The notes under the pieces are model-generated. The model ran no database searches. It was not told the DNA's origin and saw only the letters and a list, made by a program, of their open reading frames with translations. This document shows, piece by piece, positions 21,078-31,922 of a DNA stretch of 64,000 nt (position 1 is the first letter of the stretch; each line of letters starts with the position of its first letter). Origin of the DNA: Nomia melanderi (taxonomy: Eukaryota; Arthropoda; Insecta; Hymenoptera; Halictidae); assembly GCF_051020985.1 (NCBI RefSeq), contig NC_135008.1:3286001-3350000 (forward strand), written 5' to 3'. The position numbers and the translations under genes were made by a program.

Positions 21078-21815
21078 CACATTGTGTCGGTTAAATTTCA
21101 GCTACTAGATATTGAAATATTTTTAAATATTATTTATAAAACTGTATATCTTGAGATATATTGTTGTACATCGAGACAACTATATACAGAGAGCAGAATT
21201 CGAATGAAATTGGTAGTACAGTGAATCTACTGTAGTGTAGTCTTAATTGAACTCAAGTGTTTTAATAGTATTATTAATTGCTCTTGGCTCGATTAACACT
21301 GAGTTCAAGCGAGTAATACGAAAATATAGACAAAATATCCGTGTAATGCTTTGTATAATACTCATTAGGTAGAACCGTTCTTTATTGTAATTCTGTGTTC
21401 TCCGTTATGTTCATAATAATTTGCATTTGCATGAAGACGCACGGTGCACTTATAAATATTCATTTTCTTGTTCGCGATGTTCCACCAGTATGGTAAATGC
21501 TGGAAAACTTGAAGTAGATGCTACAGAGAATTACCACAAGTTTGGATAGTAAATGATTAACATAAATCAGGAGAATGGAAGATTAGAAATCAAGATACAT
21601 GCGCAGTGACAGGAATTTTGCTGCAATGACATGTATAAACGCATTTAACACATGTAACATTTTAGATATGTATAACACAAATCCAAAGTAAAATTTACAA
21701 AGTCGAATTCCTTAGTCTCTTCCGTAAGTTAGAAATTTAATCGATGTTTAAAAATGTATCAATGTAATCATCGCGTTTTTAGTAGCTGAAATTTAGCCGG
21801 CGTTCAATGCGTTAA
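21074..21815. mobile_element. T11: 742-bp non-autonomous TTAA element with long TIRs
   Basis: Bounded by TTAA. The left end is TTAACACATTGTGTCGG then ttaaatttcagctacta; the right end, in reverse, is TTAACGCATTGAACGCCGG then ctaaatttcagctacta. The inverted match covers about 35 bp with one small gap. The interior is AT-rich and has no ORF of 60 residues or more, so it encodes no transposase. The terminus resembles T7. The longest non-composite TTAA element in the window. Confidence 0.85.
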
Positions 21816-22690
21816 GATCATTCGCTGCAAGTTCAATTACGTAGCAACGCTAATGAAATAAAGTAGAATAGAAGTGTAAACACCATGAAAATCACCGGTC
21901 GAAAGCTTTTTACATCGACATTCTGTCGGACACGTTTCTTTTCCTCGTCGTTTCGCCGGACTCGCACGGCTTTCCCTTTCGTGGCGGTTTTTCCGAGTTT
22001 TTCGCGGGTAACAAGAAACGGGACTTGAAGCATCGCGGCGTGTCTTCAACGGAGAACCGTTCACCGACGGTTTTTCATTACGCGCGGACGACTTATCGCG
22101 AATATCTCGCGAGCGGCCGGTAATTATGGCAATGTGGGCGTCGAAGCTTTTGGACGGAGCTTCTTGCGTCGAATGAAAGGCGGCTCGGCTTTCACGGGTA
22201 ACACGTGAACAGTTACCCATCTTTCATTTTGTTATTTTCCTATATTAGCCGGCTGGACTGAGATATCGCTGAATCATCGATGAAAAACTCGACACTGTTA
22301 TCACTTAGCAAAGAAAGATCCTACCACGATCTACTTAGTTACATTCCGAAGAGTAAAAACTCGACTTTTACAACCTTGTGTTCAGTTTCTTCCGACGTTT
22401 TCTGATTTGAGACATACATTCTAAAAAGTATAAATAATATGCCTCCTTTTCTGTGATCTAGAAGGCAATCTACTCGCCTCTTACTGTAAACTCATGAATT
22501 AATATATTTCTACTACTCTTACAAACAGATATATACATTAATAAACGATTACGGATATTTCCAAAAACCTTGAACTCTTTGTATCCGAAGCGTTTCCTTA
22601 GAAATATAATTTCTAAGATCTACAGACTCTTTTTACAAGTTAAAAAATCTCGTGTAAATTAACAAAACTATCTTTCAATATCTCACACAT
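21816..22690. other. GC-rich patch then AT-rich sequence, no gene
   Basis: 21880-22220 is GC-rich with a 127-residue minus frame (Arg/Ser-rich, no domain). 22230-22690 is AT-rich unique-looking sequence. Confidence 0.4.
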
Positions 22691-22922
22691 CATTTGAACT
22701 CTGTAGGCTCCAATATTGTATCAGTTATAATATTACATATTTTAATAAATCTTAAAGAAACCACCCTAAAATTACTAAATTTTCCACACATCCAAATTTC
22801 ATACTGAGAAGGAAGATAAAATCGAAGAAATGTTATAGCATTTCTCATTTTCGCTAGGAATACTATAAAAATTAGTTGCAGTTGTTATAGATTATAAAAC
22901 AACCTGGAGTGCTAAGGGTTAA
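22691..22922 (+). mobile_element. T3 TTAA element, left TTAA eroded
   Basis: Starts catttgaactctgtaggc, then tccaatattg (T3 left end without its TTAACCC), and ends aacctggagtgctaagggttaa. The interior (aatcttaaagaaaccaccct, tagttgcagttgttatag) matches 33025-33234 closely. Confidence 0.75.
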
Positions 22923-23084
22923 GTCTTGAGTAATCTGTCGGCACGCGAAACGTGGAAATAAAATACCATTGTTCCCCTTATTTTGCGAACAGATTCCTCG
23001 TTAAGTCAGTAAAACTCTCGTCCATATCCCATAAAAATAAATCGCACGTTTCCAGTGACAAATTTTCCGAGCGCAAAGGGTTAA
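22919..23084 (+). mobile_element. 5'-truncated T2 element chained to T3
   Basis: Shares TTAA with T3 and starts with interior T2 sequence (gtcttgagtaatctg, cgcgaaacgtggaaataaaa); ends ttttccgagcgcaaagggttaa. Its truncation is like that of 20913-21077. Confidence 0.75.
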
Positions 23085-23651
23085 GAGAATACCCAGGCAT
23101 CGTTCCGAGCGATAATCCGCGCAGAAATCGCGCGAAGTTTCCCGAGCGGCGCGGAGCATCGTGTGCAAGCTTAGCCGGCGGTTCCGCGCTGTCTCGGCCG
23201 TTAGGCCTCGGCCAGAATCGTTTAATTATTTGAGCCGGCGACGCGGAACCGTGCGTCGACCGGCGAATATTTCACGACGGGTTGCCTTTCCAGGCGGACG
23301 AAACGGCCGGGCGTGGGAGACGGCTCCGAGCAGATATCGTAGATTAGACGAGCACCGAGATGGCCCATTGATAAGATTGTCAGCCGCGGCCGATGGCCGA
23401 TCAATTAAGGAAATCCCCGGCCACGCATGCAGAAACCTCGCCCTCCGCGTATTTATCGTCTCTGTCCGTGGCCCAGGCCGTAACCGTCAGTTTGTTTGTT
23501 ATAAAACAAGCCGCCGGCTTTCGCACATTGTCCGCGGCGAGATAATCGACCGGGCCCCGTCCCCGCCGCTCTGTTATTAATGCGTAATTGAATGTTGCGA
23601 TTCATTACCCGGACGTTATATTTCAAGCTGCAGGACGACGCTCGCCCTTCG
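23085..23651. other. GC-rich island, no gene recognised
   Basis: Strongly CpG-dense. The 139-residue + frame at 23161-23580 overlaps a 60-residue minus frame and has no recognisable motif. Ends in gcagctt-type sequence before TTAA relics. Confidence 0.45.
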
Positions 23652-23867
23652 TTAACACTAAACCTGCCGAGCGGTTAAACTCACTTTTTGACATTCCTCC
23701 GTGGCAACTTCGAGGGCGCGTTCGTCGAGACTTGATTGATAATTCAGTGTACGTGTTGGTCAATCAATTTCTTGGATAGTCTCTTCGAGAAATTTCTGTT
23801 ATCCTTTTAATACGGTGAATGTTATGTGATTTTAAGAAAAATATAGAAAAAGATGTAATATTGAGTT
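23652..23867 (+). mobile_element. Degenerate T1-like TTAA relic
   Basis: Starts TTAACACTAAACCTGCCGAGC, a diverged T1 end, followed by sequence (caatttcttggatagtctc, tcgagaaatttctgttatcc) related to 12835-12880. No right end found before T7 begins. Confidence 0.4.
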
Positions 23868-24029
23868 ATTGAATTAAATTTATTGTTGTAGCACGTTCTT
23901 GTCGAATGCATTAGGTGATATTGTTTGTAAGATAAAAATGTTTTCGAATAGTCACTGTTTAGTTCAATGAATTATAGTGATTCGATTTGGTTCGGGTCAC
24001 CGGTGACCCCATGGCATTCAATGTGTTAA
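23868..24029 (-). mobile_element. T7 TTAA element with subterminal palindrome
   Basis: In reverse it starts TTAACACATTGAATGCC, then the perfect palindrome GGGTCACCGGTGACCC, then aaccaaatcgaatcactata, matching 31919-32078 base for base over most of its length. The other end is not resolved. Confidence 0.75.
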
Positions 24030-24042
24030 TTGCAAAAACGTG

Positions 24043-24320
24043 TTAACCCTTTGAACTCTGTAGGCTACAGTATTGATCTGAGAGTTAAAGCAGCTATTGC
24101 TATGAGAAATTTGGATATTTCTAGTTTTGCTCTATTCAGATAATTGTTTGGAATTCGTGGGATTTTGTGCCAGTTTGGGAGTTAGTGGATTTTGTAATGT
24201 TTCAGAGTTTAATTATGAAATTTTGTTTTGATTTTATTTTAAGCTGAGTTTCTTTATCTTTGTGCCTATGTTTGTGACAATTCGTCAGTTGCTAGGATTT
24301 CCTAGTATAACAATTTTAAT
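24043..24320. mobile_element. T3 left end followed by a dispersed repeat
   Basis: TTAACCCTTTGAACTCTGTAG starts a T3-like end, but the interior soon diverges into G/T-rich sequence. At 24245-24292 it contains the dispersed repeat seen inverted at 14757-14806. Confidence 0.5.
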
Positions 24321-24780
24321 CGATACCGGATGTTCGCCATAAGTATCGGAAACATCCGCGGAACTTCTTCCGCGCTTTTCTCCCTCGCCCCGCGAAATTT
24401 CCATCGACCACCGACAAATTGGTAAACTCCCAAGTAATTTTCGAATCGGCCTCGGACCGGTTCATTCTTCCGCTTCCGCGGATCTTCCGGAATTTAAGGA
24501 GCAGCCCGATCGGGTAGAACAAGAATCCGGGATGCTTTCTCGTCGGGATAACGAGTAATAACTTAGGGATGAGATGTAGGAGATTCTCTCTTTTCCTTCG
24601 TAGATCAATTTCTTTTCCTGCCTGACCGAGTATTAGCGTAGAACTCATTTTCTCCGGGATAATCGAGTCTCACCTCGAATTTCGAGGATTATCGAGTAAC
24701 CAAATGATTGCTTCTCAGTATCATGAAATACCTTGTCGATGACATTTATCTTCCAGATCCGCGGAATCTCTCAAATTAAG
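24321..24780. other. GC-rich then mixed sequence, no gene
   Basis: A 110-residue minus frame (24316-24648) has no domain. cgaatttcgaggattatcgag around 24675 contains a small hairpin. Nothing else recognised. Confidence 0.35.
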
Positions 24781-25560
24781 AATCTCACCTTGCCACCCCA
24801 ATGGGGGATGGAAAAAACCTCAGTCACTCTGGGACCAGAGGGAACCCTGATTATCCTCCAAGTACCTGCCGCGAAGGCTTACCAAGGAGAGCCCCCATGG
24901 GCGAGGGATTGAGATTAAGCTCGATCAGCCGAGGCCGTAGCCTTACCAGCGTTGCTTCCGGGGATGACGAGTCCCATGGAAGTAGACTGTTGGTAGCGCC
25001 GAGTTACCTTTCCAAAAACTCTACCAGATTTCCTGTCTGTTCCAGGAGCAGGGACGCTGCTCGCGCGAGACCCTCGAAAGATCTCTGCCCAGCATGTAGG
25101 CTTCAACCACTGCCACTACGAGTCCAACACCAATTGCACCGGCCGAGAGGACCCGGGGACAAGCACCCATGGTACGCTCTCTGCGAGGGGACAAGGGGAC
25201 TCGGCACCCTTCGTGCGCCCTCGCGGGCAACCGGAGCGTCCGTGGTACCAATCCAATCGCAGGTCTATCGGTGGACCTGTCCGGCTTCTCACATACATGA
25301 ATAAGCTGTGCCTGCCATATCAAGGTGTCCACACCAAGGGTTGGTTGGACCCTAGCTAAGGACCCCGGGATCGCCACTTCCCGAACCGTGATCGCCACAC
25401 GGCCCCTGGGGGTAGTCACTCCGGGACCACTTCCCACGTTCTCCCGAAGGGAAGCAGTCCGCAGGATGGTCGAGCGGTAACGGGTCCACGAATCGCTCGC
25501 GATCAGTCAGAAAATTCCTGCTCATCAGCGGGCAGGCGTTGATCCCGGCGAGTGAGGACT
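24781..25560 (-). mobile_element. Candidate retroelement fragment (non-LTR-like 3' region), low certainty
   Basis: This 0.8-kb stretch differs from its surroundings. It is GC-balanced, low in CpG for a GC-rich segment, and protein-like or UTR-like in texture (cccccattggggtggcaagg near its minus-strand end; ggctacggcctcggctgatc; ggactcgtcatccccgg). Minus-strand frames of 138 and 184 residues overlap and are broken by stops. The minus-strand end is abrupt and lacks poly-A, as in R1-clade non-LTR elements. The R1-like assignment is a texture-based guess; no catalytic motif is visible. Confidence 0.35.
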
Positions 25561-26182
25561 CAATCGATCCCCGTCGGTAGACGCGGTAGCTTCCGTCGTC
25601 CTCGTAAACTCGCCGGTCTCGCGAGCCGGCTGCGCGCGTTTTTCTTTTTCCCCCATTCCGGGGCGGTCCCCCGACACGTGCGGTGCACCGTGGGCCCGGC
25701 TCGCGGATCTCGCCGTGTACAGTTATGCTTAACGCCGGCCGGCAAAACATAGTGCCGCGAGTCACGCAGCATCTCGCCGCTGTCAGCCGCGGGAGACTTA
25801 CTCCGGTAATTAACCGGTAATGAGCTATGGTCGGGCGCGGGCCGGCCGAGTGGATAAATAAAGTCCCGGCCGGTCGGCCGGCCGGACGGACGATATCGGC
25901 AACCACCGACGGGGTTAGGCGAACGCGGTCTAATGGAATATAAATCTCGAGAGGCGCGGGGGTGGAGCCACGTTTCGTCCTCGGCCCGGCATCCCCGGCA
26001 CCGATTCGCGGACGTGTCGTTCTGCTTAGAACTCCCTTTCTTCGCTTTTCTTTCGTTCTAATGCTCTTAATGCCTGTTGACTTATACAGCCGCGGAGGCC
26101 TTTATGGCTATTTGCACGTGCGTCTTGCTCGGTATACCTGTTGCGTGCTCGTGCGGCGTTCGGTTGGGAGAGGAATTATTGA
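25561..26182. other. GC-rich island, no gene recognised
   Basis: CpG-dense with runs such as ccggccggccggccggac (in reverse) near 25870. Overlapping frames on both strands have no domain. Confidence 0.4.
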
Positions 26183-26237
26183 GAGGATTTTGAGAGGGTT
26201 TTGAGAGGGTTTTGAGGGGGTTTTGAGGGGGTTTCTT
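26183..26237 (+). repeat. 11-bp G/T-rich tandem repeat, 5 copies
   Basis: gagggttttga is repeated five times with minor changes (gaggattttga, gggggttttga). A strongly G-skewed array directly to the right of a GC island. Similar to G-rich strand sequence that can form quadruplexes, which is not demonstrated. Confidence 0.9.
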
Positions 26238-26374
26238 GAAGGTGGAGATTGACTTCGGATTGTTTGATGGTTGAGTAGTCAGTGCGGATGTAATAGTGTG
26301 AATTTGGGAAATGAGAGGTTTGATGATTTTAGATGAATTGAATTTGATCCTTTGCTTGGGAATGGAGATTGACA

Positions 26375-26433
26375 GGACTACCGAGCATTTAATATGATTA
26401 ATATGCAATTCCTATAAAAATAATTGTATCAAT
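26375..26433 (+). mobile_element. T1 left-end fragment
   Basis: ggactaccgagcatttaata then tgattaatatgcaattcct matches the first 60 bp of T1 at 3942. The TTAA and the rest of the element are lost. It lies 25 bp before a T5 copy. Confidence 0.7.
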
Positions 26434-26458
26434 GACTGAAGTCAGCGAGCTCTCTGAT

Positions 26459-26612
26459 TTAACCAGTTAACTATGTTTGACGAGTATACACGTCATCTTA
26501 AAACTCCTAACTTTCTCAAAGATGGATTATTTATTTTTTGAGACAAACATATAATTCTTCTTCGTTTTTCTTTAGTGTTTCGTTAGAATATATTTCAAGT
26601 GCATTTGGTTAA
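26459..26612 (+). mobile_element. T5 TTAA element, diverged
   Basis: TTAACCAGTTAACTATG at left, then tgacgagtatacacgtca and T5-like interior (ataattcttcttcgttt). A TTAA at 26609 closes it after tgcatttgg. Shorter than the 206-bp copy at 34428 and without its right half. Confidence 0.65.
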
Positions 26613-27423
26613 TTGAACCGTAGTTTTAACACGGCGTTCGTCTGTTTGTCCCGCAGCGAGAGCTTGACCGGTAGTTTCGCCCAGTGAGAGATTTATCGAG
26701 GTGTAAAGTCGAGTTCGGACTTTCTTCGATTGTTTTAGTAGCTTGCGTGTCATTTCAGTAGATCCTCTGGGCATAACGATGGAATAATTTCCACCGCGAC
26801 AATCATTCAGGATTATTAAACCGTTCTTCGGCTATCGGGACGGCCGTTGATCGACGTTGCGCAACGCGTAGTCGGTTCGCGTGAAAATGGCGACACTTTT
26901 CCAGCGCCGGCGAGCCGCGGAGACAGTCGAGCGACTGCCGGCGAATGGTTTCCGCGTTTGCCGGACCACCAACGCGAGGATTATCTCGGAATGGCACCGG
27001 TCGTCTTGTACGACCGTGGTATTGGCCGGCGTAGTCGGCTTTGACAACGGTAAACGGCAATCGGGGCCGATAACGCGGGGGCCCGACACGCTATCTAACG
27101 AAACTCTTATCGGACCAGGATGCTGTACCGATGAGGAAGATCTAGTTGGCTACTCCGCGCTCCGGGCTACACGGTTTCTAGATAACCGTAAAATTGGGCG
27201 ATTCACGATCCACGGTAGGCGGGTCGGAACCTTTCAACCCGGCGAGCGCGGGAGGTCATCCGGAAGCTGCGGTAGAATCGTGGAATTTTTGAAAACCTAG
27301 AGTAGCCATCTTCGAGACCTAACTATCATATACGTGGAAATGGATGTATTTGAGTGAGAATGTGTGCAATAGACGAATGACGCGACTGTGTATGAGCGCG
27401 TTTTGAATGAATGTTCAAAGCGT
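26613..27423. other. GC-rich island, no gene recognised
   Basis: CpG-dense from 26800 to 27290 with overlapping frames (65-139 residues) and no domain. From 27300 it becomes AT- and G/T-rich and leads into the candidate promoter. Confidence 0.4.
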
Positions 27424-27605
27424 TGGAATATTCTAGATTATATTGATTTTCTCCATATGTTAATAATGTTCTTTTTTTTAAGAATCTAGAGTATTCCAAA
27501 TATATGTGAAGTTAATGCATGGCGATGAAGGAATGTTCTAGAAAGTGCGTGAGTGAGACAAGAGCATCTGAGTATATAAATAGTGTGTGCGTTTAATTTA
27601 GTTAG
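27424..27605 (+). promoter_or_regulatory. Candidate heat-shock promoter (HSE cluster plus TATA box)
   Basis: A full heat-shock element of the form nGAAnnTTCnnGAAn is at 27530-27544 (GGAATGTTCTAGAAA). Thirty bases later is TATATAAATA (27573-27582), and an initiator-like TTAGTT is 25-30 bp after that. Upstream, GGAATATTCTAGA at 27425 and its near-inverse TCTAGAGTATTCC at 27485 give partial HSEs. The order HSE, TATA, initiator and the spacing fit inducible insect heat-shock promoters. Downstream is A/T-rich leader-like sequence, but no chaperone ORF. Expression is inferred, not shown. Confidence 0.45.
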
Positions 27606-28998
27606 TGTTTTATTGTGAGCTGTGATGAAATAATTATACTGTTTCAAATAAAATAATAACGATAGAGAACGATAGAGAGAAGAACACGTGACTCGAGTTA
27701 CAGTTGACTGTTCTGGCAACCGTGAATTTCTTTACACCGCAAGTGGTTAAGCGCCTATAGACGTCTACAATATAACAAGCGCAAGTTTTCTGAGCGACTT
27801 TCAGCGCCAACACTAGTCAAAGTGTTAAAGACCCCCGAAGAACCTAGAAGAGAACAGCAAAGGAGAGTTCAGAGGACAGAACTGTACTTTCTTCGAACGA
27901 GTGTCACCGAAAGATTCCAAAGATCCTCGAAGAAGCTACGACGATCGTTCGATCAGACGTCCGCTGCGTGCGCGAGGATGGCAGAGCCGTTCACTCTGTC
28001 GGCGACGAGTCAGTCACCTTTAGAGACTCGAATTCCGCGCGGCGGCGAGCGAGAGGTTGACAATTCCCGCGGACAGAGAGAAAGACGCGTCGGCTGGCGG
28101 GTATCAATGAGCGGTTGGCTTTTCCACGCGCGTCCGCGATTTTACGGCCGGCGCGGCGGTCCGCGAAAGGGCAGAGATCGGGGTTATAGTTATTAGCCGA
28201 AGATTACCGGGCAAACTATTACGATAGAAGGCGAAGTGTCGCGGCGGCCCCGAGGCCGTGAGAGAGCGACGCTCGTTTCCAGCTACAAACTATCAATCCA
28301 CGCGCGAGCGCGAGCTCGAGCGCGAGCGGCCCAGCGATCCCAGTCATTACCGGATGATGACGACATTACAGTATCGAATGGACCGAGACTAAAGCGGCGA
28401 ACGAGAATGGCAACTTCTTTTACGCGGCGAGCTGCCACGACTCGACTGTCCTCGGCGATTCCTCGCGGAAGAGTGCGTTGGTCTCGGGACGAAGGTACGC
28501 GCGATGCGGACAGATTAAATCTGTCCGCTCGATTCGATTCTTATCGGCGGATTACGGATCTTTACGTGTTTATAATCTATGGCAGTGAGTAAAGTGCAGC
28601 GAAATGAACAGTTTAATAGAGCTAAACACGGGTTTAATATTCTTCTTCAGCTGGCCAGGACGTTTATGGAGGCAGTAAGCTCCCATTTAATTCCCGTTTT
28701 CATTAATTAGTCCTCGTAAACATGAGTTCGCACAAAGATCCGAGGCCTGATGGCCGATCGCCATTAGTCCGCGGATATTTATGCGGGTTTACGCGGGTAT
28801 ACTGTGTACGTGTGTTAGAGAATTCCACGGTAAATAATGTGGCCGGTTTTTATCGCGCTGAACGGTAAAACGTCACGTTTGTTGCTTTGAAATGCTTGTA
28901 ACCCGAGACAATTTTATTTCGCTGCGCGCGGAACTGGTGCTTTAAATCGTTGATCAATTGAGAGCTGTTTCAAGTGGCTCTAATGTTTCTAATGATCT
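27606..28998. other. Region downstream of the candidate promoter, no ORF recognised
   Basis: 27606-27730 is A-rich (caaataaaataataacg) like an insect 5' leader; its first ATG (27623) is followed at once by a stop codon. TTAA-type ends (agtcaaagtgttaa) lie near 27815-27828. 27960-28560 is a GC island with frames of 118-124 residues that show no domain and a CGAG-rich patch at 28300-28330. If the promoter works, the product may be non-coding or spliced. Confidence 0.35.
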
Positions 28999-29500
28999 TC
29001 CGATTCACTCAAACCAATTCAAACCTGCACAATTCTCGTATCAATTCAATCCTTCGATTCACTTAAACTAATTCAAATCTCCACAATTCTCGTATCAATT
29101 CAATTCTTCGATTCACTTAAACCAATTCAAACCTCCACAATTCTCGTATCAATTCCATCCTTCGATTCATTCAAACCAACTCAAACCTCCACAACTCTCA
29201 CATCAATTCCACCCTTCCATTCACTCAAACAAATTAAAATCTCCACAATTCTCGCATCAATTCCATCCTTCGATTCATTCAAACAAATTCATGCCTCCAC
29301 AGCTCTCACATGAATCCCATTCTTCCACTTACTCAAACCAATTCAAACCTCCACAACTCACATCAATTCAATCCTCTTCTTCACTCAGACCAATTCAAAC
29401 CTCCACAACTCTCGTACCAATTCAATCCTTCCATTCACTCAAACCAATTCAAACCTCCATAACTCACATAAATTCGATCCGTCGATCCACAGAAACCACC
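28999..29500 (+). repeat. 54-bp tandem repeat, about 10 copies
   Basis: Unit near cgattcactcaaaccaattc, aaacctccacaattctcg, tatcaattccatcctt. Starts are regularly spaced at 29001, 29055, 29109, 29163, 29217, 29271, 29325, about 29377, 29431 and about 29482. The + strand has almost no G. The unit is 18 codons, so frames stay open (spurious 104-residue ORF at 29291-29605). Confidence 0.95.
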
Positions 29501-31350
29501 AGAAACCTCCGTAATTTCCAAATCAACGAACCTTCCCAGCTCGAGTCAACTGAACCGCGGCATCGACTTCTCGGCGCGCATAACCGCGCGATATGGGCGG
29601 AATAAAACTCGCGGGGCGCGCGAAACAAATCGCGGGCAATTATCGTGCAACGGGCAACGTCGGGGATCGGCCGGTCGGCGATGGCGACCGACCGGGCGCC
29701 GATTAAGGCGGCGTTTCCGCGTGTCGTCAATCACCGGGCAAGATCGAGCGGATTTCTCCAGCATCGATAATTCTCGCCGCGACGCGGACGGGCCAGGTTC
29801 ACGGGGTTCCCCGCGTCTTTCCCCCGTGGCGGAGATATTACGGGGACGCCCGGAGGAAATCGTCGACGAGGAATCCCGTCCACTGACATTCCGGTCCGTG
29901 CGTGCAGCCACGCTCGGCATTTCGCGCATACCGCGCGCCGGGCCCTCGTACTCGATCGGCAGCCGCCCTCCCGCCTTTTATTTTCCCCCGGATGCAAATT
30001 ACCACCTGTTCGGTCCGCGCCGAGAACCCGACGGCCGGCGAACAGCCGATTTTTCCTGGCTTTTAACGGTCACCTTTGAAGAACGCCTTAAAGTACGAGT
30101 CGAAGAATCTCGCGAATATCGGTAGACGCAAAGTCGGCCATTTTGGGAAAAAAGGTGCTTCGCGGTATTATTCGTGTAGCTCTAATTAGCGGGAGGAAGA
30201 TTGTCGATCTTAGAATCGTAAATCTCGAGGTTGCAGATAACGTGGTAAATCTCGATGTCGATTCCGAGAGTTTATTTCGTTACCATTTAGAAGCAAAACG
30301 TTTTATCCGTTTTATCCGATTGAACCGAATCACAGTGAACGTATCCGAGTAAATACCGAGTAAGCGACAAGACCTGCTACATTTTTCAGCGAAGAATCCA
30401 CCTCGCGCCAATCGCGATCGCAGAATCAATTTACAGTAAGGAAGGTGGCCGCCGAAGAAATCGTTAATCGAGTTAACTGTAAACAGGCAGGTTCTTTTCC
30501 TCCGATCTGCTCGTTCGTAGAGGTTGAATCGAGTCGTCAAGCAATATTAATTGCTCGCCGAGAGATCTATGCAGGCACGGTCCGCGAAGAAAGAGGACTA
30601 CGATTTATTCCGCGAATCCGATTCCTTGATCCTCGCGAAAGAGTATCGGCGACTGGAGGAACGCTCGGAGAACGAGCCTAGGAGCGAGGACTCGCGGCGT
30701 CAGGTTTTCGAAGGAACAGATGTCCGGTCGAAAGTCCGGAGCGAGTGGCTAATTGACTAACGAGGCATTCGCGGCTCGTACACGTCGTTCATCAGCCGTC
30801 ACCGAGGGAACCGAGGAAATATCGAGAGGTCGATCGCCGGCGGTGGGGAGGGGGGAAGGGGAAAAAGGACCGTGGAAGAGAGAGAGAGAGGCGAGGAAGG
30901 AAGAGAGGAGAAGCGTGGGCCGGCCCGATCCTGTTCCTGTTCCATCGTCGGACGCGCGCGAGCGAGCGAGCGAGCGCGAGGAGCAGCGCACCGCTGCGCG
31001 CACTCTCGTTATATTGGTTTTAATGCCGGTCCGCGGCGGTAATCGAGCCGGGCATCCTTTATCATCGCCGAAAAAATGGCCATTTAATCACGGCGTTTCC
31101 CGACGTGGGGTCCGGGACCCCCCTCCGCTCCGGCGGAACCGTACCCGATATTAATGGCGAACGGTTTGACCGCGTAATATGAGGAATCGTCGGCGCGCGC
31201 GTATAATATCACTCGGCCACGCCAACCAGGCCCCGCGGTACACGCATGTAACACGGCCGAGCATGACAAATTAATCGTCTACTCGGCTGGACTGGCTGCT
31301 CGCCGATTCGACGACGCCTGCGATCTTATTTTCGTGGATCGGCTTGAAGG
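29501..31350. other. Large GC-rich island, no gene recognised
   Basis: CpG-dense almost throughout, with an AT-richer dip at 30140-30450. Frames of 78-134 residues overlap on both strands and show no known domain. A GAGC run (gcgagcgagcgagcgagcg) is at about 30958-30976 and a purine tract (agagagagagagg) at 30880. No promoter or exon supported. Confidence 0.4.
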
Positions 31351-31359
31351 ATCGGTTCC

Positions 31360-31570
31360 TAGGTATCATATAGATATCCATTTAGTTCCTAAATATCATA
31401 TAGATATCCATTTAGTTCCTAAATATCATATAGATATCCATTTAGTTCCTAAATATCATATAGATATCAACATAGTTCATAGATATCATATAGATATCAA
31501 CATAGTTCCTAGACATTATGTTAATATTAACATCCTTCCCACCTATCACACAAATATCAACATACTTCCT
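31360..31570 (-). repeat. 30-bp minisatellite, inverted array
   Basis: Units near ttcctaaatatcatatagat then atccatttag, the reverse complement of the unit at 5676-5990. Four left units are almost identical and later ones diverge. Ten codons per unit; the + strand frame shows a decapeptide repeat. No T5 right end is visible at this locus. Confidence 0.9.
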
Positions 31571-31806
31571 ATATACACATAAGTACCAATACACTCTAAA
31601 AATCACGTAGAGTTCCTAGCTCCCAACATCTAGCCCACCGAACAAGCACAGCAAAAACACATCCACCCAATGCTACTATTCCCTAGAACATCCGAATCAC
31701 CAGAACCATTCTACATACGCCACACAATCCCGCAATAAAAAGAAACCCTCCAACAAGCTCCACATTCTCCTCACAATCCCAACATTCATCAATCTCCTAG
31801 ACCTCC
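31571..31806. other. A/C-rich trough flank, nothing recognised
   Basis: G-poor + strand (aagcacagcaaaaacacatc, cacccaatgc) between the minisatellite and a T5 fragment. No gene. Confidence 0.4.
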
Positions 31807-31922
31807 TTAACCAGTTAACTGTGGAATTTAGTCGGAGAAACCTCTGGTTCTCGCAATAAAATAAAAAAAGCGGAGCGTGTACTCGTCGAACGCAGGACGA
31901 ATGCACGTGGAGTACATTTTAA
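31807..31922 (-). mobile_element. T5 right half, ending at its internal TTAA
   Basis: TTAACCAGTTAACTGTGGAA, then ttctcgcaataaaat, then gagcgtgtactcgtcgaacg and gagtacattTTAA: the reverse complement of the right half of T5 at 34550-34633. It stops at the internal TTAA where T7 begins. The left half of T5 is absent. Confidence 0.8.

Noticed and set aside
23784..23796. A second full heat-shock element (TTCGAGAAATTTC)
   Set aside because: It lies inside transposon relics, with no TATA box nearby; treated as a chance match.
24801..25304. Ribosomal RNA fragment
   Set aside because: The texture suggested a structural RNA, but no conserved rRNA core motif was recognised.
27822..28196. 124-residue frame after the heat-shock-like promoter as its product
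   Set aside because: It begins at GTG, not ATG, shows no domain and lies in a CpG-rich block with other open frames.
28999..29500. CRISPR-like array (regular 54-bp repeats)
   Set aside because: There are no unique spacers between conserved repeats; the whole unit repeats and decays, and the DNA is eukaryotic in character.
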